Shown: piece by piece, positions 44,891-56,429 of the stretch
Position numbering within the stretch: position 1 is the stretch's first letter
Layout: each line of letters begins with the position of its first letter
Assembly: GCA_037043455.1 (NCBI GenBank)
Contig: JAWPHD010006745.1
Location: 1-64,000, forward strand
Source: Cyrtodaria siliqua
Lineage: Eukaryota > Mollusca > Bivalvia > Adapedonta > Hiatellidae
Direction: 5' to 3'
DNA length: 64,000 bases
Notes under the pieces: generated by a model
Databases searched by the model: none
What the model was told of the DNA's origin: nothing
The model's input: the letters and a program-made list of their open reading frames with translations, nothing else
Made by a program: the position numbers and the translations under genes

Positions 44891-45348
44891 TGAAAGGAAT
44901 AAGAAAAGCGACACGGGAATTTCCGCTATATATTGTATATTTATGCACACTTATTCCCATATATATTCCAAGGAAATCCCAAGATGTTTTGTAAACAAAA
45001 AAGTTGCAGTTAGTTAGAGAAAGGACACAACTGTGATGTTGTAGACGTTTTAATCACAGTACACGTTATAACAAGAAATTCATAAATGTTGAAGTTCCTC
45101 TTTGAAAAATTGAGCCAGTTCAGTACTATATTTAACGTAAAGAGCTTGCAAAATCCTAAGTTTGCGCCGAACGCGTACTTTGTCAATAATGAAACTTTGC
45201 AGGAATACTATTTGCTGTGTTACGTGTTGTTTAAATCTTTTTTCCGAAAGGAAAGATCTTACGTAGCCATGCACCATTCGATTAACAGCAGCATATTGTA
45301 CATACAATATATAGCGCAAATTCCCGTGTCGCCTTCTTTTTCCTTTCA
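44891..45348. mobile_element. MITE with 'gacacgggaatttcc' inverted ends, copy 2
   Basis: Ends 'tgaaaggaataagaaaagcg' and, in reverse, 'cgccttctttttcctttca'. The inside ('gttagttagagaaaggacaca', 'gaaattcataaatgttgaag', 'ttccgaaaggaaa') matches copy 1 at 10675-11121. Both flanks carry 'gtatat', a possible target duplication. Confidence 0.85.
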
Positions 45349-45487
45349 GTATATTTACGTTACCAAATTCAAAGAAATATAGGAAATTATATACAAAATA
45401 TTAACTACTACATGTATTCAATCATGTAAATCTGATGTATGTTAAGCAATGTAAACATGTTTACAACATGTATTTAACGTTACTTAC

Positions 45488-45637
45488 ATTACTAACAACT
45501 GTATCCGTGAGATAACATACATATACTGCTATTCTACATTACTAACAACTGTATCTGTGAGATAACATACATATACTGCTATTCTACATTACTAACAACT
45601 GTATCTGTGAGATAACATACATATACTGCTATTCTTA
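45488..45637. repeat. Three copies of a 50-bp unit
   Basis: 'actaacaactgtatctgtga' plus 'gataacatacatatactgct' plus 'attctacatt', nearly identical in all three copies, so a recent duplication. Confidence 0.95.
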
Positions 45638-45689
45638 TGTATGGAGCAATATAGTATTTTCATGGAAATATATAACACCAGTTGAGCTC

Positions 45690-46990
45690 ATGATTCCTCT
45701 ATTCATCGTCATCCCTGGCTTCAAAACACAATATCAATCATGTTTTTGGCTTAAATATATCCCTCTCATCATCGCCTCCGTCTTCAGTGTCAGACTCGTT
45801 GCAATGGATGTCAACCAACTACTGTGACACAATATCACCAATGTCCCAGTCAAACTCAATCATTTGTCTTCCCTCATTTGTTTCTGCGTCTGAGAGGTAG
45901 TTATTTTTGGTCACTATGGAGCCACGCAAACGCTTGTAAGTGTACATTTGCACATGCATGCTTATCAAAAATTGACACGACGTAAAAATCCATTGTAGGT
46001 TTCAAAACATTAAAGTTGTGGTCTTTGAATTTTCTTGAAATCGTATTTGTTGTCGTCCATGTGTTGCCTTTATCTAAAAGTTTACATGTTTTGTTGCATG
46101 TGTCTCAACGTGTACATGCCTTGTTGTGTGTTTATTATTTATTTGGCCTTGAAGAAAGTTAAAAATAGTACAAATGTAAGTGTGTTTACAATTATTTATG
46201 CAAATACATTTATGATGAAAATTTTGACTGTTTTCATTGGACTATTTTATGCAAATTCATTTGTGATGAACTGTGGACTGTTTTCATTCGACAGTTTTGG
46301 TGAGGAGACTTTTGGAGCGGTCTCTGGACGGTATATAAACAGGCTAGCTCTGGGAGCATCCCAGCAGTTGAGTTCTATTTAGTAAAATGTTAATTTTGAA
46401 TTGGATACTTTTAAAATATAAAATCTATTTGTGTGAGGATTTACTTATTATTGTGCTCATTCAAAATAACAGTGAAATTGGATATTTGGACTAAACCGGA
46501 AATGTTGGAAATTAATTTAGACTGAAAGGACTGGATCTGTGTATTCCGTAAGTGAATATTTTATGTAAATAAATGTGTTAATTAAAATGTTGTGTAGCTG
46601 GTTTTGCTTCCTTTCTTGTTACATTTTACATGTACGGAAATTTGCCATAAAGGCAGCACACTAACCTTTCCATGCTCTCATTGTGTTTTTGTTTGAAGAT
46701 CATCCGAACATCCATGAAGCTTTTCAAGAAATCCAAAACTGGAACAAACTCTGTGTGCTGTTTAATCATCTTCAACGGGACTGCATTGCCTCTCCGTACA
46801 CATTCACTGGTTGTATCACAGTCTGTGAAGCAATGTAATGAGGGTAGTACATAGCAAATATCAAACCCCTTGACTTCAACTTTTCCCATCTGATGTCTGC
46901 TTTCTCCTACGACGAAAACAGTTGTTCCGGATCATCAGTGATGAGTTTTGTCATCATTTTCAATTGTAAGCCGTGGACCATTTTTTAACT
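45690..46990 (-). pseudogene. Transposon-derived protein relic, split
   Basis: Minus frame 46889-46626 reads MGKVEVKGFDICYVLPSLHC, then FTDCDTTSECVRRGNAVPLK and CCLYGKFPYM. 'LPxLHxFTxCDTTS' followed by an 'xxGKxxPLK' segment is a hallmark of a widespread family of transposon-derived animal proteins, quoted from memory. A downstream minus frame at about 45985-45830 (KNNYLSDAETNEGRQMIEFD, then stop) may be its continuation. The 46035-46600 stretch between the two parts looks like an insertion. Broken, so not functional. Confidence 0.55.
46240..46590 (+). promoter_or_regulatory. LTR-like promoter and polyadenylation segment
   Basis: 'ctggacggtatataaacagg' has a strong TATA box, followed by 'gagcatcccagcagttgag', a start-site-like region, and 'aataaatgtgttaattaaaa' about 260 bases later. 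A TATA box, short leader and AATAAA within 350 bases resemble a solo LTR placed inside the relic above. Ends and target duplication were not resolved, so tentative. Confidence 0.35.
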
Positions 46991-47189
46991 GTCGGTAAGT
47001 TTACAAATAAATTCCACAAAATGACTCTTCATTTCTTAAAACTAAAGTATTTGTACGCCTTACACCTTTAAATATTCATTCGTCAACCTCGTTTCATGTT
47101 CCTTCTAATAATATTACCAGGATTTTTAAGTTTAAGTTACCCCTATTAGATCACCTGTTTTGAGGAAAATCATATAAATAAATACTGAA

Positions 47190-47330
47190 AAGGGATCCCT
47201 TGGAAGCAACAAACACAAACAAGAGTCTCCTTTTAGAAATCGTTTAGTTCATTCAAGAAGCAGTGTGTTTCTCTCTGTTAGTAAGTGCAATGCTAAGAGG
47301 TGTAGTTGTTGCAATTATTTATCTTACAAG
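47190..47330 (-). repeat. Terminal module of the Penelope-like family, inverted
   Basis: 'gggatcccttggaagcaaca' and 'aacacaaacaagag' match, in reverse, the modules at 36.0 and 58.3 kb. Lies 5' of the element body at 47480. Confidence 0.6.
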
Positions 47331-47738
47331 TCCACCATTAAATCATCTGTTATTGGTAGAATGTTTATTGTATGTCTAGCTTCAAATGTTGATTGACCTA
47401 CATCTCACGTCATTTATGTTTTCACTTGAAATTCATATACTACAGTTCAATCTACTGAGGATGATGTTGCTTCCACACATATCACTCGGTGCACTACTTT
47501 CAAGGCCGGGGTAGACAAAAGCAAAACAAACTGCCAATTATGTACTGGATTACTAAAGAACATAAAAAAAAAAAGCCTTATAGAGTCCGCTTTGTTTCAA
47601 ATTCTAGTGCATGTACCACTACAAACATCTCCAAACGTTTAACTTTTTGTCTTACTTTCGTTAAAGATCACGTTAAACAATATCATTCTAAGGCTTAGAC
47701 AACTCTGGGATTAATTTATTTTGGTCAATTAAACATTC

Positions 47739-48574
47739 CAATCTCATTAAAATCATATCCTAATTACGCTTTGATACTCTCCGCTATAGGATCTGACAAC
47801 ATACCTTTGTAGATCACGTCAGTTCGACCTTTCATCTAAACAATATTCATGAGAAAATCTAAATTCAACCAATGAAAACGCGCGTTTCATATGCACTTCA
47901 GATGACGTTCGAGAGAACTGAAAAAGCGAAAATCCACATAAAACACATTGAACTATATCCGAATAAAGATAAAGTCGTCGAGTGTTATTGCTTTGGAATG
48001 CACGATAAATTCAAAGAAATGCACTAAATGGCATGTTTTATATCACGATACGAAGAAAATCATGGGCGCTGCCATGCCTGTTTTGAAAATATGTATTCCA
48101 CCGAAATTAGTACGTGATAAGTACTCTAAGTAATAAGTCAAAGTACATCTGGCCCGTTTAGCTCAGTTGATAGCGAACTGGACTGTTGACCCGCAAGTGT
48201 CATTTTAGATTCCCACGAATCGGTATTTTTTTTTGTACCGCTGTTAAATTCCGTCAAACAATCTTTTCTTTATTTTTTCTCAGTAAATATTCAATAATCG
48301 TTGGAGAATTATGTTTGTCAATGCAATTATTTTGTGTTTTATAACCTAAAAGTTAGGGACATTGTCTCTTTCAATTACCGAGGGTAGACGGCTCCACGCA
48401 TTTTACTGAAACGCGACATGCGCAGTGAATCAGTCAATACCAAGCATTTTTATAGGCTGAAATCTGATTGGCTAATCGTAAGGTCAATCTGATGTGACCT
48501 CAATTTGAGTGTAGTCAGATCCTTGTAGTGTGGAGTATCGTAGCGTGATAAAGGGTCTGATTTTAATGAGATTG
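47739..48574. mobile_element. 836-bp inverted-repeat transposon nested in the RT element
   Basis: Begins 'caatctcattaaaatcatat' and ends 'tgattttaatgagattg'; imperfect inverted repeats extend to about 65 bp (both arms later carry 'ggatctgac'). It is flanked by an exact 10-bp duplication, 'ttaaacattc' (47729-47738 and 48575-48584), and removing one copy rejoins the host RT frame. A 9-10 bp duplication points to a Mutator-like or Merlin-like mechanism. No transposase is visible. Confidence 0.9.
48150..48226 (+). other. tRNA-like sequence, degenerate (Asn-type)
   Basis: 'ggcccgtttagctcagttga' has an A box and a D arm, and 'ctgttgac' would place a GTT anticodon, but the T arm ('atttagattcccacgaatcg' region) lacks a good GTTCRANNC and the acceptor stem is not closed. 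Probably a decayed tRNA or SINE head inside the nested transposon. Confidence 0.4.
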
Positions 48575-49569
48575 TTAAACATTCAGGAGACGTTCTTGAT
48601 AAAATTTGCATTAAAAGTCAAGTTTCATCTATAAGTACTTAGACTTTCTCACTATATACAACCTTATCACAGAACCTTATCAAAGACAAACGTATTGCTC
48701 TCATTCAAAACGCTTTTGTTAAATAAAAAACTACATTTTTGGCGTGTTTTACCAACAGCAGTTTAGACAATTACACTATGTGGATTTGCCAAGAAGTTTG
48801 TAAAGCACTCATTGTCCTATTAGATAATATTTTCGTCAGGTATGGAAATACCGTACATAGACAAACTGTTGATATCCCTATGCGTATGAAATGTAAACCT
48901 CTTGTAGCAGATATGTTGTATTTGTGTTGTTTCTTTCATCATATACTTAGGCAGATGTAATTGAAGCCTTTAATGACATCTCTCGGTATCTGGATGACAT
49001 ACTGAACAATGATGATCCTTTCTTTCCTACATCTAAGGAACAAAGCTAACATTTCTGATATTGTAGCTTATTTTCCTGACAAGATGGTCATAATCACTTT
49101 CATACAGTCTTTATTAAAAACACGTGTTAAAAAGTTTATCAAAAGAGGTTATGACACTATCATTTTGCAACGGACTGCATATTTAGTGGTGGACACATTT
49201 ACAGTTCGCCACTGTGATTTCCGTTTTTGTAGTGCGTTGACTCTATGATGACGTCTAAATCCTTATTAGATGGTAGCGTTTGATGTTTGTCTTAAATATT
49301 GTCTTGTTGTATCCTTAACGGTTTGTTCTCTTGTTATACGAGCTTCTGCCAAGTCACTGAGTACTTACTTTTTGACTTTTTAGGCATTTTTATTTAAATA
49401 TTATATATACATGATCATTTATGTGTTTTACTTATATTGCTTATTAACGCTGCCTTGTTTGTTGTTTGTTAGAGAATATAACCTGGCGGGGATATCTTTA
49501 CATTGTCCCGTTTATTGGGATGACAATAGGGTAGGCGTGAGGTATGATGCACCCTAGAATCATTTAACC

Positions 49570-50424
49570 CCTAATACAGTTTCTTGGACACTTCAGTTGA
49601 TGAAAAGTGTTTCACTTTAGCTTTCTTGATTGGATTGTAGAACAAGGCCAGGTCAGCGTGTCAATTGACAACTATTCCACGGCCTTCTATACAACAACTG
49701 AAGCTATATTAGATCATCAGCATCTCCATGTTGACAGATTCCGTGGGTCTTTTCACGCCTTTCTTACGTTCTGGGATGGCTGCGGTTCGTTTTTGCGAAC
49801 AAGTTATTTCTGACGTCTTATTTGTCATTTGGAGAGTGGCGTCTGCCCCCAGTTTGCACAAAATTGTATACCGACATGCTGTATAATTTTTACTGAATCA
49901 AATGACACCACCTTGGTACTTTGCATGTCATTTATTATTTTGCTCAATGGTTATGTGACTTGTGAAAGAGAGACCCGGGATGAATTATGTCCAGACCTAA
50001 GGGCACCATTAAGATGAGAGTTAGTAGTATTTGTATGGTGTCCTTATAAATAAGCCAGAATAAAAGAACTTACGTACATCGGATATTGACAACATAAGAC
50101 TTTGTTACGTAATGCAAACTGTGCCACGGTGTATGATAATAAACAACAGTGGATAAACAACGACCTTTCGATTGACACAGTGACCCCAAATGCAATCCCA
50201 ACCTTCCTTTCCATATAAGCTATCTATTCAGCAAGTTTCGTTGCAATACCTTACTCCTAACAAAAGTTTTTTAGCGGAAACCATTTTTATTTTTTTGTAT
50301 CAGCGACCTTCACCCAAGTGACCCCAAGTCCAATCTCAACCTTCCTTTCCATATATGCCACCTACCCAGCAAGTTGGGTCGCAATATCTCATTCACAGCA
50401 AAACGTTATTGAGGGAATACTAGG
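49570..50424. other. No supported gene
   Basis: The plus frame at 49607-49813 (QVSVSIDNYSTAFYTTTEAI..) looks somewhat protein-like but has no ATG context or splice sites that support it. Two related phrases, 'gtgaccccaaatgcaatccc' and 'gtgaccccaagtccaatctc', lie at 50180 and 50320. Confidence 0.3.
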
Positions 50425-50865
50425 GTGGCTGATTTCTGCCATTTGTCGTCTTTTCGTCTTTTCGTTTTTTCGCCCCCGAAAAGACAACAGTACGAAAATA
50501 CGACAGGACGAAAAGACGCCAAATGCAGCGCGAAAAGACGACAGAACGAAAAGACGACAGAACGAAAAGACGACATTTTAAGTGCGAAAATACGACAGAA
50601 CGCCACGCGAAAAGACGAAAAGACGACACTTCAGCGCGAAAATACGCCATTTGATATTGTCGTCTTTTCGTCTTTTCGCGTGGCGTTCTGTCGTCTTTTC
50701 GCCCTTGAAATGGCGTCTTTTCGTTTTGCCGTCTTTTCGTTGTTCTGTCGACTTTTCGCGCTGTATTTGGCGTCTTTTCGTTCTGTCGTTCTGTCGTCTT
50801 TTCGTTCTGTCGTTCTGTCGTCTTTTCGTTCTGTCGTCTTTTCGCCTTCCGGTTGACTACTAGAA
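50425..50865 (+). mobile_element. Foldback element of 'cgaaaagacgacaga' subrepeats, copy 1
   Basis: Built from 'cgaaaagacgacagaacgaa' units in the left half and their reverse complement in the right half, so the single strand folds back on itself. Outer ends are 'tgatttctgccatttgtcgt' and 'tcgccttccggttgac'. Long open frames in all six readings are by-products of the repeat. Copy 2 at 53645-54060 is its reverse complement. Confidence 0.9.
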
Positions 50866-53644
50866 GTCGAGACGATTTTGAACTGTCAGAGAATAGGGCA
50901 AAATTGACAGCGAGTGTGCGGTATGTATTTTCCATAAATAATAAACGAAGGGTTACTAGTTCTGTTAAATCGCTTATATGAACGCAGAATGGTCATCATA
51001 ATTATATTGAACACTAGTCTTGCGTAAGGCAATAAACATGTAATTATGGCATCTCGAATAAAAGTAATGAATTGTATTGAATCTGCAAATCATTAATTAG
51101 TTGTTCACATCTTATATAATGAATATTGAAGTGAGAATTATATGTTTGGCTTTGTCTTAATCAGTTCTTTTTGAAAGCGCCAATATTTAATTGCAATATG
51201 TATATTATATGAACAGAGGATCTTAAATGTGTTCATATTTAATAGTTGTGTATGACCGTAACCTGGCTGTATGATATTGTATAACACATGTATAAAGTTC
51301 CAGTCCATTATGTAATCTTGACTACATCTTGACTATTATATTTCATATGGTGTCGATATAGTTCTAAACTATTAACGTATTACCAACAACAAAGATCCAC
51401 TCTCATACTGTTTGATATGTTACACAACTATTTTAAATAACATATTAAGAGAAAATCAAATATTAGGGTAAGGCATTTATTCACGTACATGTTTAACAGT
51501 TCCGTATAATATGAAACACATTCTTAATTATGTTTTCTATACCATCCTCATGGTTATCATAATACAATTAAGAAAACGCCTGAGATTTTTGGAAATGCTG
51601 AATTTGAGCGCGCGAAGCGAAAATTTCAAAATCGACAATTTTCAAAACCTAAGGTTCAATTCATAATTTTGCATTGGAGAGATGTTGAGACTTGATTTTT
51701 TTTCAGTAGGTGATAACATTTGTGTTACTCAGTGTTTATCCGTAGGTTCTAAAGTAAAATAATAATCTTTGACAGAATAAAAAGACGATAATTTTCAAGA
51801 TTTTGATTTTAAAAGATACATATATTGAATCAATGTGCATGAATGTGCAAGAAATATGCAGGGTTTTAAAAGAATCACACTGTAGATACCTTAATTTTAA
51901 CAGTAAACTTGGTTGAACATCAAGGATGAAGACCGAGTTTATCACAAAACAGAATGTATTGGTTATGTCTTATTTCTGGTCACTGATTGGTCTTTTTTTT
52001 TATGATGCTCTATCAAAATTATGAATAGTGAAGTAAAAATCTTTCTCAGAGTATAAAGATACCAATTTTTAAGATTAAATTTTGAAACGGATACATATGT
52101 CATATTAATATTCATATACATGTATATGCAGGATTTTAAAAGAATCACACATAAATACTTTTAAGTTTTACAGTAAAGATCTAGGAAAAAGACCACGTCT
52201 ATCACCTACCAAAAAAAGTCAGTCTACTAAGATGATGCTTTAGCAAAAGTATGAATAAGTTGTTTTATCGGAAAGAATTTATAAAGCTTATTACTTGGAT
52301 ACACATTTAATCTGTCAGGATTTTGTTATTTTATTTACAGTGTTATATTTTGTCCGGTCATATTAGGTCGATGATTAACATGTATTATCTTATTTTTTAT
52401 ACGTGTATATAAAAATGAATATGCTGGATATTCATCGTCTCTTGTAATTTAATTGTTGAATCATGGTACTTGTGCATTTTAAATGTGTTAAACCACAAAC
52501 CCATAGATCTACATACACACATATATATACATGACAAACCTAATGACTTTATTCACAGATAAGTATGTACAAGGATTTATCCATTTTTTTTATGTCTATG
52601 TGTTTTAACATGGATATACAGGTGTATGTAGATCTATGGTTTTAATGACGAGATTTAAACAAACACTTCAACTGCAATATACAAGTGACCGAAAATGTAA
52701 CACAGTGGCCGAAAATGTAACACTACCACATTAAAAACAGACAACTTTAAAAACACTATAAAAAGCAAGTGAAATATCAATTTCCTGTTTATCATATACA
52801 GAACTCGAATTAGATAATACGCGAGCGATTTGGACTAATTGATTGGTGGACTGTTGTGTACACACCAATTAGTTGCCATCAGCCGACCACACGCAGTCGC
52901 GTATTGGGTACACGTGTTGGTATTTTTGTTAATAATTGGTAAACTAATAAAAGGTAAATCCGGCAATTTTAACAGAAAAGCCAGTAAGCCGGTAATCGAA
53001 TAAAAAAGCCGGTAATTACCGGCGCAAAGCCTGAGAAATGGCAGGCCTGCATCCTACATTGATACATATAAGGTATAATCATTGTGATATGATGGTTTCA
53101 ACAAACGGTCCAGGAAAGTTATTGTAAAATTTAAATATCAATATTTTGCTTACCATTTGTTTGAATAGATCGAAGAATATGAGCCAAAATCGTGTTTATT
53201 ATTAAGTGGCCCCGGAAAGTAAATCATTAAAAACAAATTAATTTTATTACATTTTTACATAAACAAATCCATAGTTATGTCCGCTAAACCATCCTACATT
53301 GTTACATACCAATTTAAATAATAAGAATATAAAGTTTACTCCAAACATGGTAATTAGTACGACTGGTCCAGGCATGATCATCAGTATCAGTCCATGAAAG
53401 TTACTACTAAATTACAAAGTCAAAATATTATTTTTTATATTTTTATGTTTTAATATTCATATTAAATGAATCATTCTGCGTTCATAAAAAAACATTTGAA
53501 AGAAATAGTAACCCTCCGTTTATTATTGATTGGACATAAGGGATGCACGCATCCTGTCTTTTTTACCCATTTCCCAACAATTCAAAATCGTCCCCGACTT
53601 TAAGTAGTCGCCGTGAAATAGCCGCAATGACCGAAACTTTCATG
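50866..53644. other. Spacer between the foldback pair; dispersed repeat at 51600-52250
   Basis: AT-rich, no supported exon. Segments at 51861-51945 and about 52030-52230 are reverse-orientation relatives of 14800-15090 and of each other ('gcaggattttaaaagaatcacac' in both). The phrases 'ccatagatctacatacacac' and 'gtgtatgtagatctatgg' at 52500 and 52620 form a 130-bp inverted repeat. Confidence 0.5.
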
Positions 53645-54060
53645 TCAACCGAAGGCGAAAAGACGACAGAAAGAAAAGACGACAGAAAGAAAAGACGCCA
53701 AATGCAGAGCGAAAAGACGACAGAACGACAGAACGAAAAGACGCCAAATGCAGAGCAAAAAGACGACAGAACGAAAAGACGACAGAACGACAGAACGAAA
53801 AGACGCCATTTCAAAGGCGAAAAGACGACAGAACGCCACACGAAAAGACGACAATATCAAATGGCGTATTTTCGCGCTGAAGTGTCATCTTTTTGTGTTT
53901 TCGCGTTTCGTTCTGTCGTCTTTTCGCCGTCTTGAAATGGCGTCTTTTCGTTCTGTCGTCTTTTCGTTCTGTCGTCTTTTCGCGCTGCATTTGTCGTCTT
54001 TTCGTTATGTCGACTTTTCTGGGGCGAAATAACGAAAAGACGACAATGGCAGAAATCATC
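53645..54060 (-). mobile_element. Foldback element of 'cgaaaagacgacaga' subrepeats, copy 2 (inverted)
   Basis: Starts 'gtcaaccgaaggcgaaaaga' and ends 'acgacaatggcagaaatcat', the mirror of copy 1. Shares the non-repeated marks 'gcgctgcattt' and 'atatcaaatggcgtattttc'. Confidence 0.9.
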
Positions 54061-54351
54061 CACCATAGAATACCGCTCGTTTGACTCCGCCCGCCTCCAA
54101 ACGACATTTGCCAATCTAATAGCCAGGTATTTCCTAAGGAAAACCCGGTTAAAAACAAACTTCTTAAGGACTGGTCCCCTTTTTTAATTAAAAAAATAGT
54201 AAAATACTTAAAAGGTTCTTAAACGTATACAAATACAGCTCTCGGACGTTATGGAAGTCTCGGGCCGATACATCTATTAACATGAAAACGGCCATTTATT
54301 ATTCTTTATGTATATCAGAAAATAAGACAGCGTTATGAATACATCCCTCAA

Positions 54352-54592
54352 GAGTGGGGGTGGGTTGGTGTGGCGGGGGGTGGGGGGGGGGGGGGGATTT
54401 GAGTATCAGTTAGAATACTTAATTAAGGATTTCGAGTCTATTGTATTTGGGGGTGGGTTGGTGTGGCGGGGGGTGGGGGGGGATTTGAGTATCAGTTAGA
54501 ATACTTAATTAAGGATTTCGAGTCTATTGTATTTGGGGATGGGTTGGTGTGGCAGGGGGGGGTGGGGGGGGGGGGGGGGGGTGGGGGGGGGG
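54352..54592. repeat. G-rich tandem repeat, ~2.5 copies of a ~100-bp unit
   Basis: Unit: a G-run block 'gggtgggttggtgtggcggg' with up to about 20 further G, then 'gatttgagtatcagttagaa' and 'tacttaattaaggatttcga'. Many runs of three or more G on the plus strand make it a candidate G-quadruplex former; the run lengths may be assembly-sensitive. Confidence 0.9.
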
Positions 54593-54949
54593 TATTTATA
54601 TAGGTAACTGTTAATCACTGTTAGCCATACAATTTCATGAGCAAAGTGTGATATTCAATTTTCTTCAGATTATGAAGCCCACCTAATAAAGCAGTTGTGA
54701 CCAGTACACATACTAACACATTAAAGAATGTTGTATATTTATTTCTTTATTAAAGTAAATTACAAAGTGTTGTTAAGCTATTCTTACCCTCAATATAGCA
54801 ATTTTATACAACTAAAAAACTTAGAGCGGGCCTCAATTTATATACCTGAGTTGATCAGCCATGAAGTGGCTGGCTGTAAATAGTCAAGCTTCTCATGCTT
54901 TTTCAATGACCAAGAAATCGTATTGTCATGTGAAGTCGGTTGAATCTTG

Positions 54950-55022
54950 TTCGTTAGTTAAAGCTACAGGCGTCGTTAGTTAAAGCTACAGGCGTCGTTA
55001 GTTAAAGCTACAGACGCTGTAC
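54950..55022. repeat. Three copies of a 24-bp unit
   Basis: 'cgttagttaaagctacaggcgt' three times, the last with one change. No gene nearby is recognised. Confidence 0.85.
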
Positions 55023-55234
55023 TCAAACTGATACCGACTCATAAATAGGAAGAAGTTTCAGTTCGACAAACATCCAAAAAGTCGTGTACTCGTATAAGCC
55101 AGAAATCGATGCGTAAACTATCATATTTTATCTAGCCTTAGTACATGTAACATCAAAAAAGTGCCCGGAACGTGATTTGAACTAGGCACTTACCAAAATC
55201 GAGAATAGTTTTGAGACGGAATCTTAGTTAAATT

Positions 55235-55445
55235 AATAATAAATACTAAAAAATGGATCCCTTGGAAGCAACAAACAAGAGATAAAAGTAGCAGACTCGG
55301 TTTTATTGAGTCTGTTCATGAGGGGTAATGTAAAGTGCAACACCTCTCAAGCATTGGCTAAGCGATATTCTACTTTTAAGCCACAGATAGCAAAGGACCA
55401 GTAAGTAATAAGTATAACACTACTGATTTGTAGTCTGGGCGACAT
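55235..55445 (-). repeat. Terminal module of the Penelope-like family, inverted
   Basis: 'ggatcccttggaagcaacaa', 'cggttttattgagtctgttc' and 'aagcgatattctactttta' match in reverse the modules at 35.9 and 58.2 kb. Confidence 0.7.
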
Positions 55446-56429
55446 CTTACAGCCGCCACACAGCACTAAACAAACGCTAGTGTGAATGTCAATAAATACA
55501 CTGAACACAATTTCTAAGTATCAACTTTTGTATTGTAACTAATTTTCTTATTTTAAATATATTTTAGAGTAGATATATGATAAGTATTTTGTTTTGACCC
55601 ATAGTTTGTAAAACATTTACTTTTTGTTTAAATTGTTACATCTTTTGAGAGTTACCCTCCCTTTATATGAAAACATGACATGTGCTGATAAAACACATAA
55701 CATGAGTCAAAGATCGATTAAAGATATAAAATTCTTAAAATTGGTATGAAATAATAGAAAAAAACATAAAAATTTGACCCATTTATCGCAGATTTTCCGT
55801 CTGTAAAAAAAATGAAATATGGATAATCTTAAATTACCTCCCTTTAAATTGAATATTGTTTGAAATTCAAGTAACTGAAAATTTCTTTTGCAAACGCATT
55901 TGTAGTGGTAATGCTAGTAAAACGTGATGTCAAAATAATTTTAACTGGCATATTTTAGAATTAGGAACATCGACAGCTTCACTAATTCGAAGTACTTAAT
56001 AAAATCCTATATACCCAGTTGTATAAGTGTTATAACTAATTTCTAAGAAAACACATTGACTTAAAAGTTTTAAAATATGTTCAGAGCAGACGATTTACAC
56101 TCGTTTTTGCAGTTTAACCGTATCTCTAATCAAGCTCAAAATACACAAAGCAATGAGAATATTATTGACATATCTTAGCAATTTGGTTTAGTGTAGTATA
56201 CCACGCATGGTTATTAACATGGACAACGTGATGTACTACATACATATTCATCCTGAGGTGCAATATATGGTAGGAAATATACCCTATACTCTAGAAGCAG
56301 CTATAGTTCAGGTCTCACTACAGAGTTAGCTCCCTTGCATGTATCTTACATCATAAAAAGTATGGTGTGTTCTTCGGTTTGAGATATTTTTTAATAAGTG
56401 TCCATGGATATTTGCTTTTACTGTTGCAG
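55446..56429. other. No supported gene
   Basis: AT-rich. If the exon at 56430 is real, this is probably intron. I found no exon in it. Confidence 0.35.

Larger units (their letters stand above)
47480..49560 (+). mobile_element. Penelope-like reverse-transcriptase element, degraded and interrupted
   Basis: Plus-strand pieces in order: NKLPIMYWITKEHKKKKPYR and VRFVSNSSACTTTNISKRLT (47507-47640), GINLFWSIK (to 47735), then after the 836-bp insertion, LDNIFVRYGNTVHRQTVDIP (48808-48870), KPLVADM, VIEAFNDISRYLDD with the RT catalytic YLDD at 48987-48998, NKANISD, and a C-terminus VVDTFTVRHCDF. 'KLPxxYWxxKxHK', 'RFIxNSSxCTTT' and 'IPMGTNCAPLVAD' are marks of an RT family abundant in molluscs and cnidarians that I place near Penelope-like elements from memory. 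Several frameshifts and stops are present. Confidence 0.75.

Noticed and set aside
45086..45382. 98-codon plus-strand frame and its 79-codon minus counterpart
   Set aside because: Lie inside the MITE at 44891-45348; the frame is not kept in the related copy at 10675.
50406..54158. About ten long frames rich in SFRSVVFS or EKTTERQNEK
   Set aside because: By-products of the 'cgaaaagacgacaga' foldback repeats, open in all readings.
55150..55215. Minus-strand tRNA-like B box 'gttcaaatc'
   Set aside because: No matching D arm or acceptor stem; isolated B-box matches are expected by chance.
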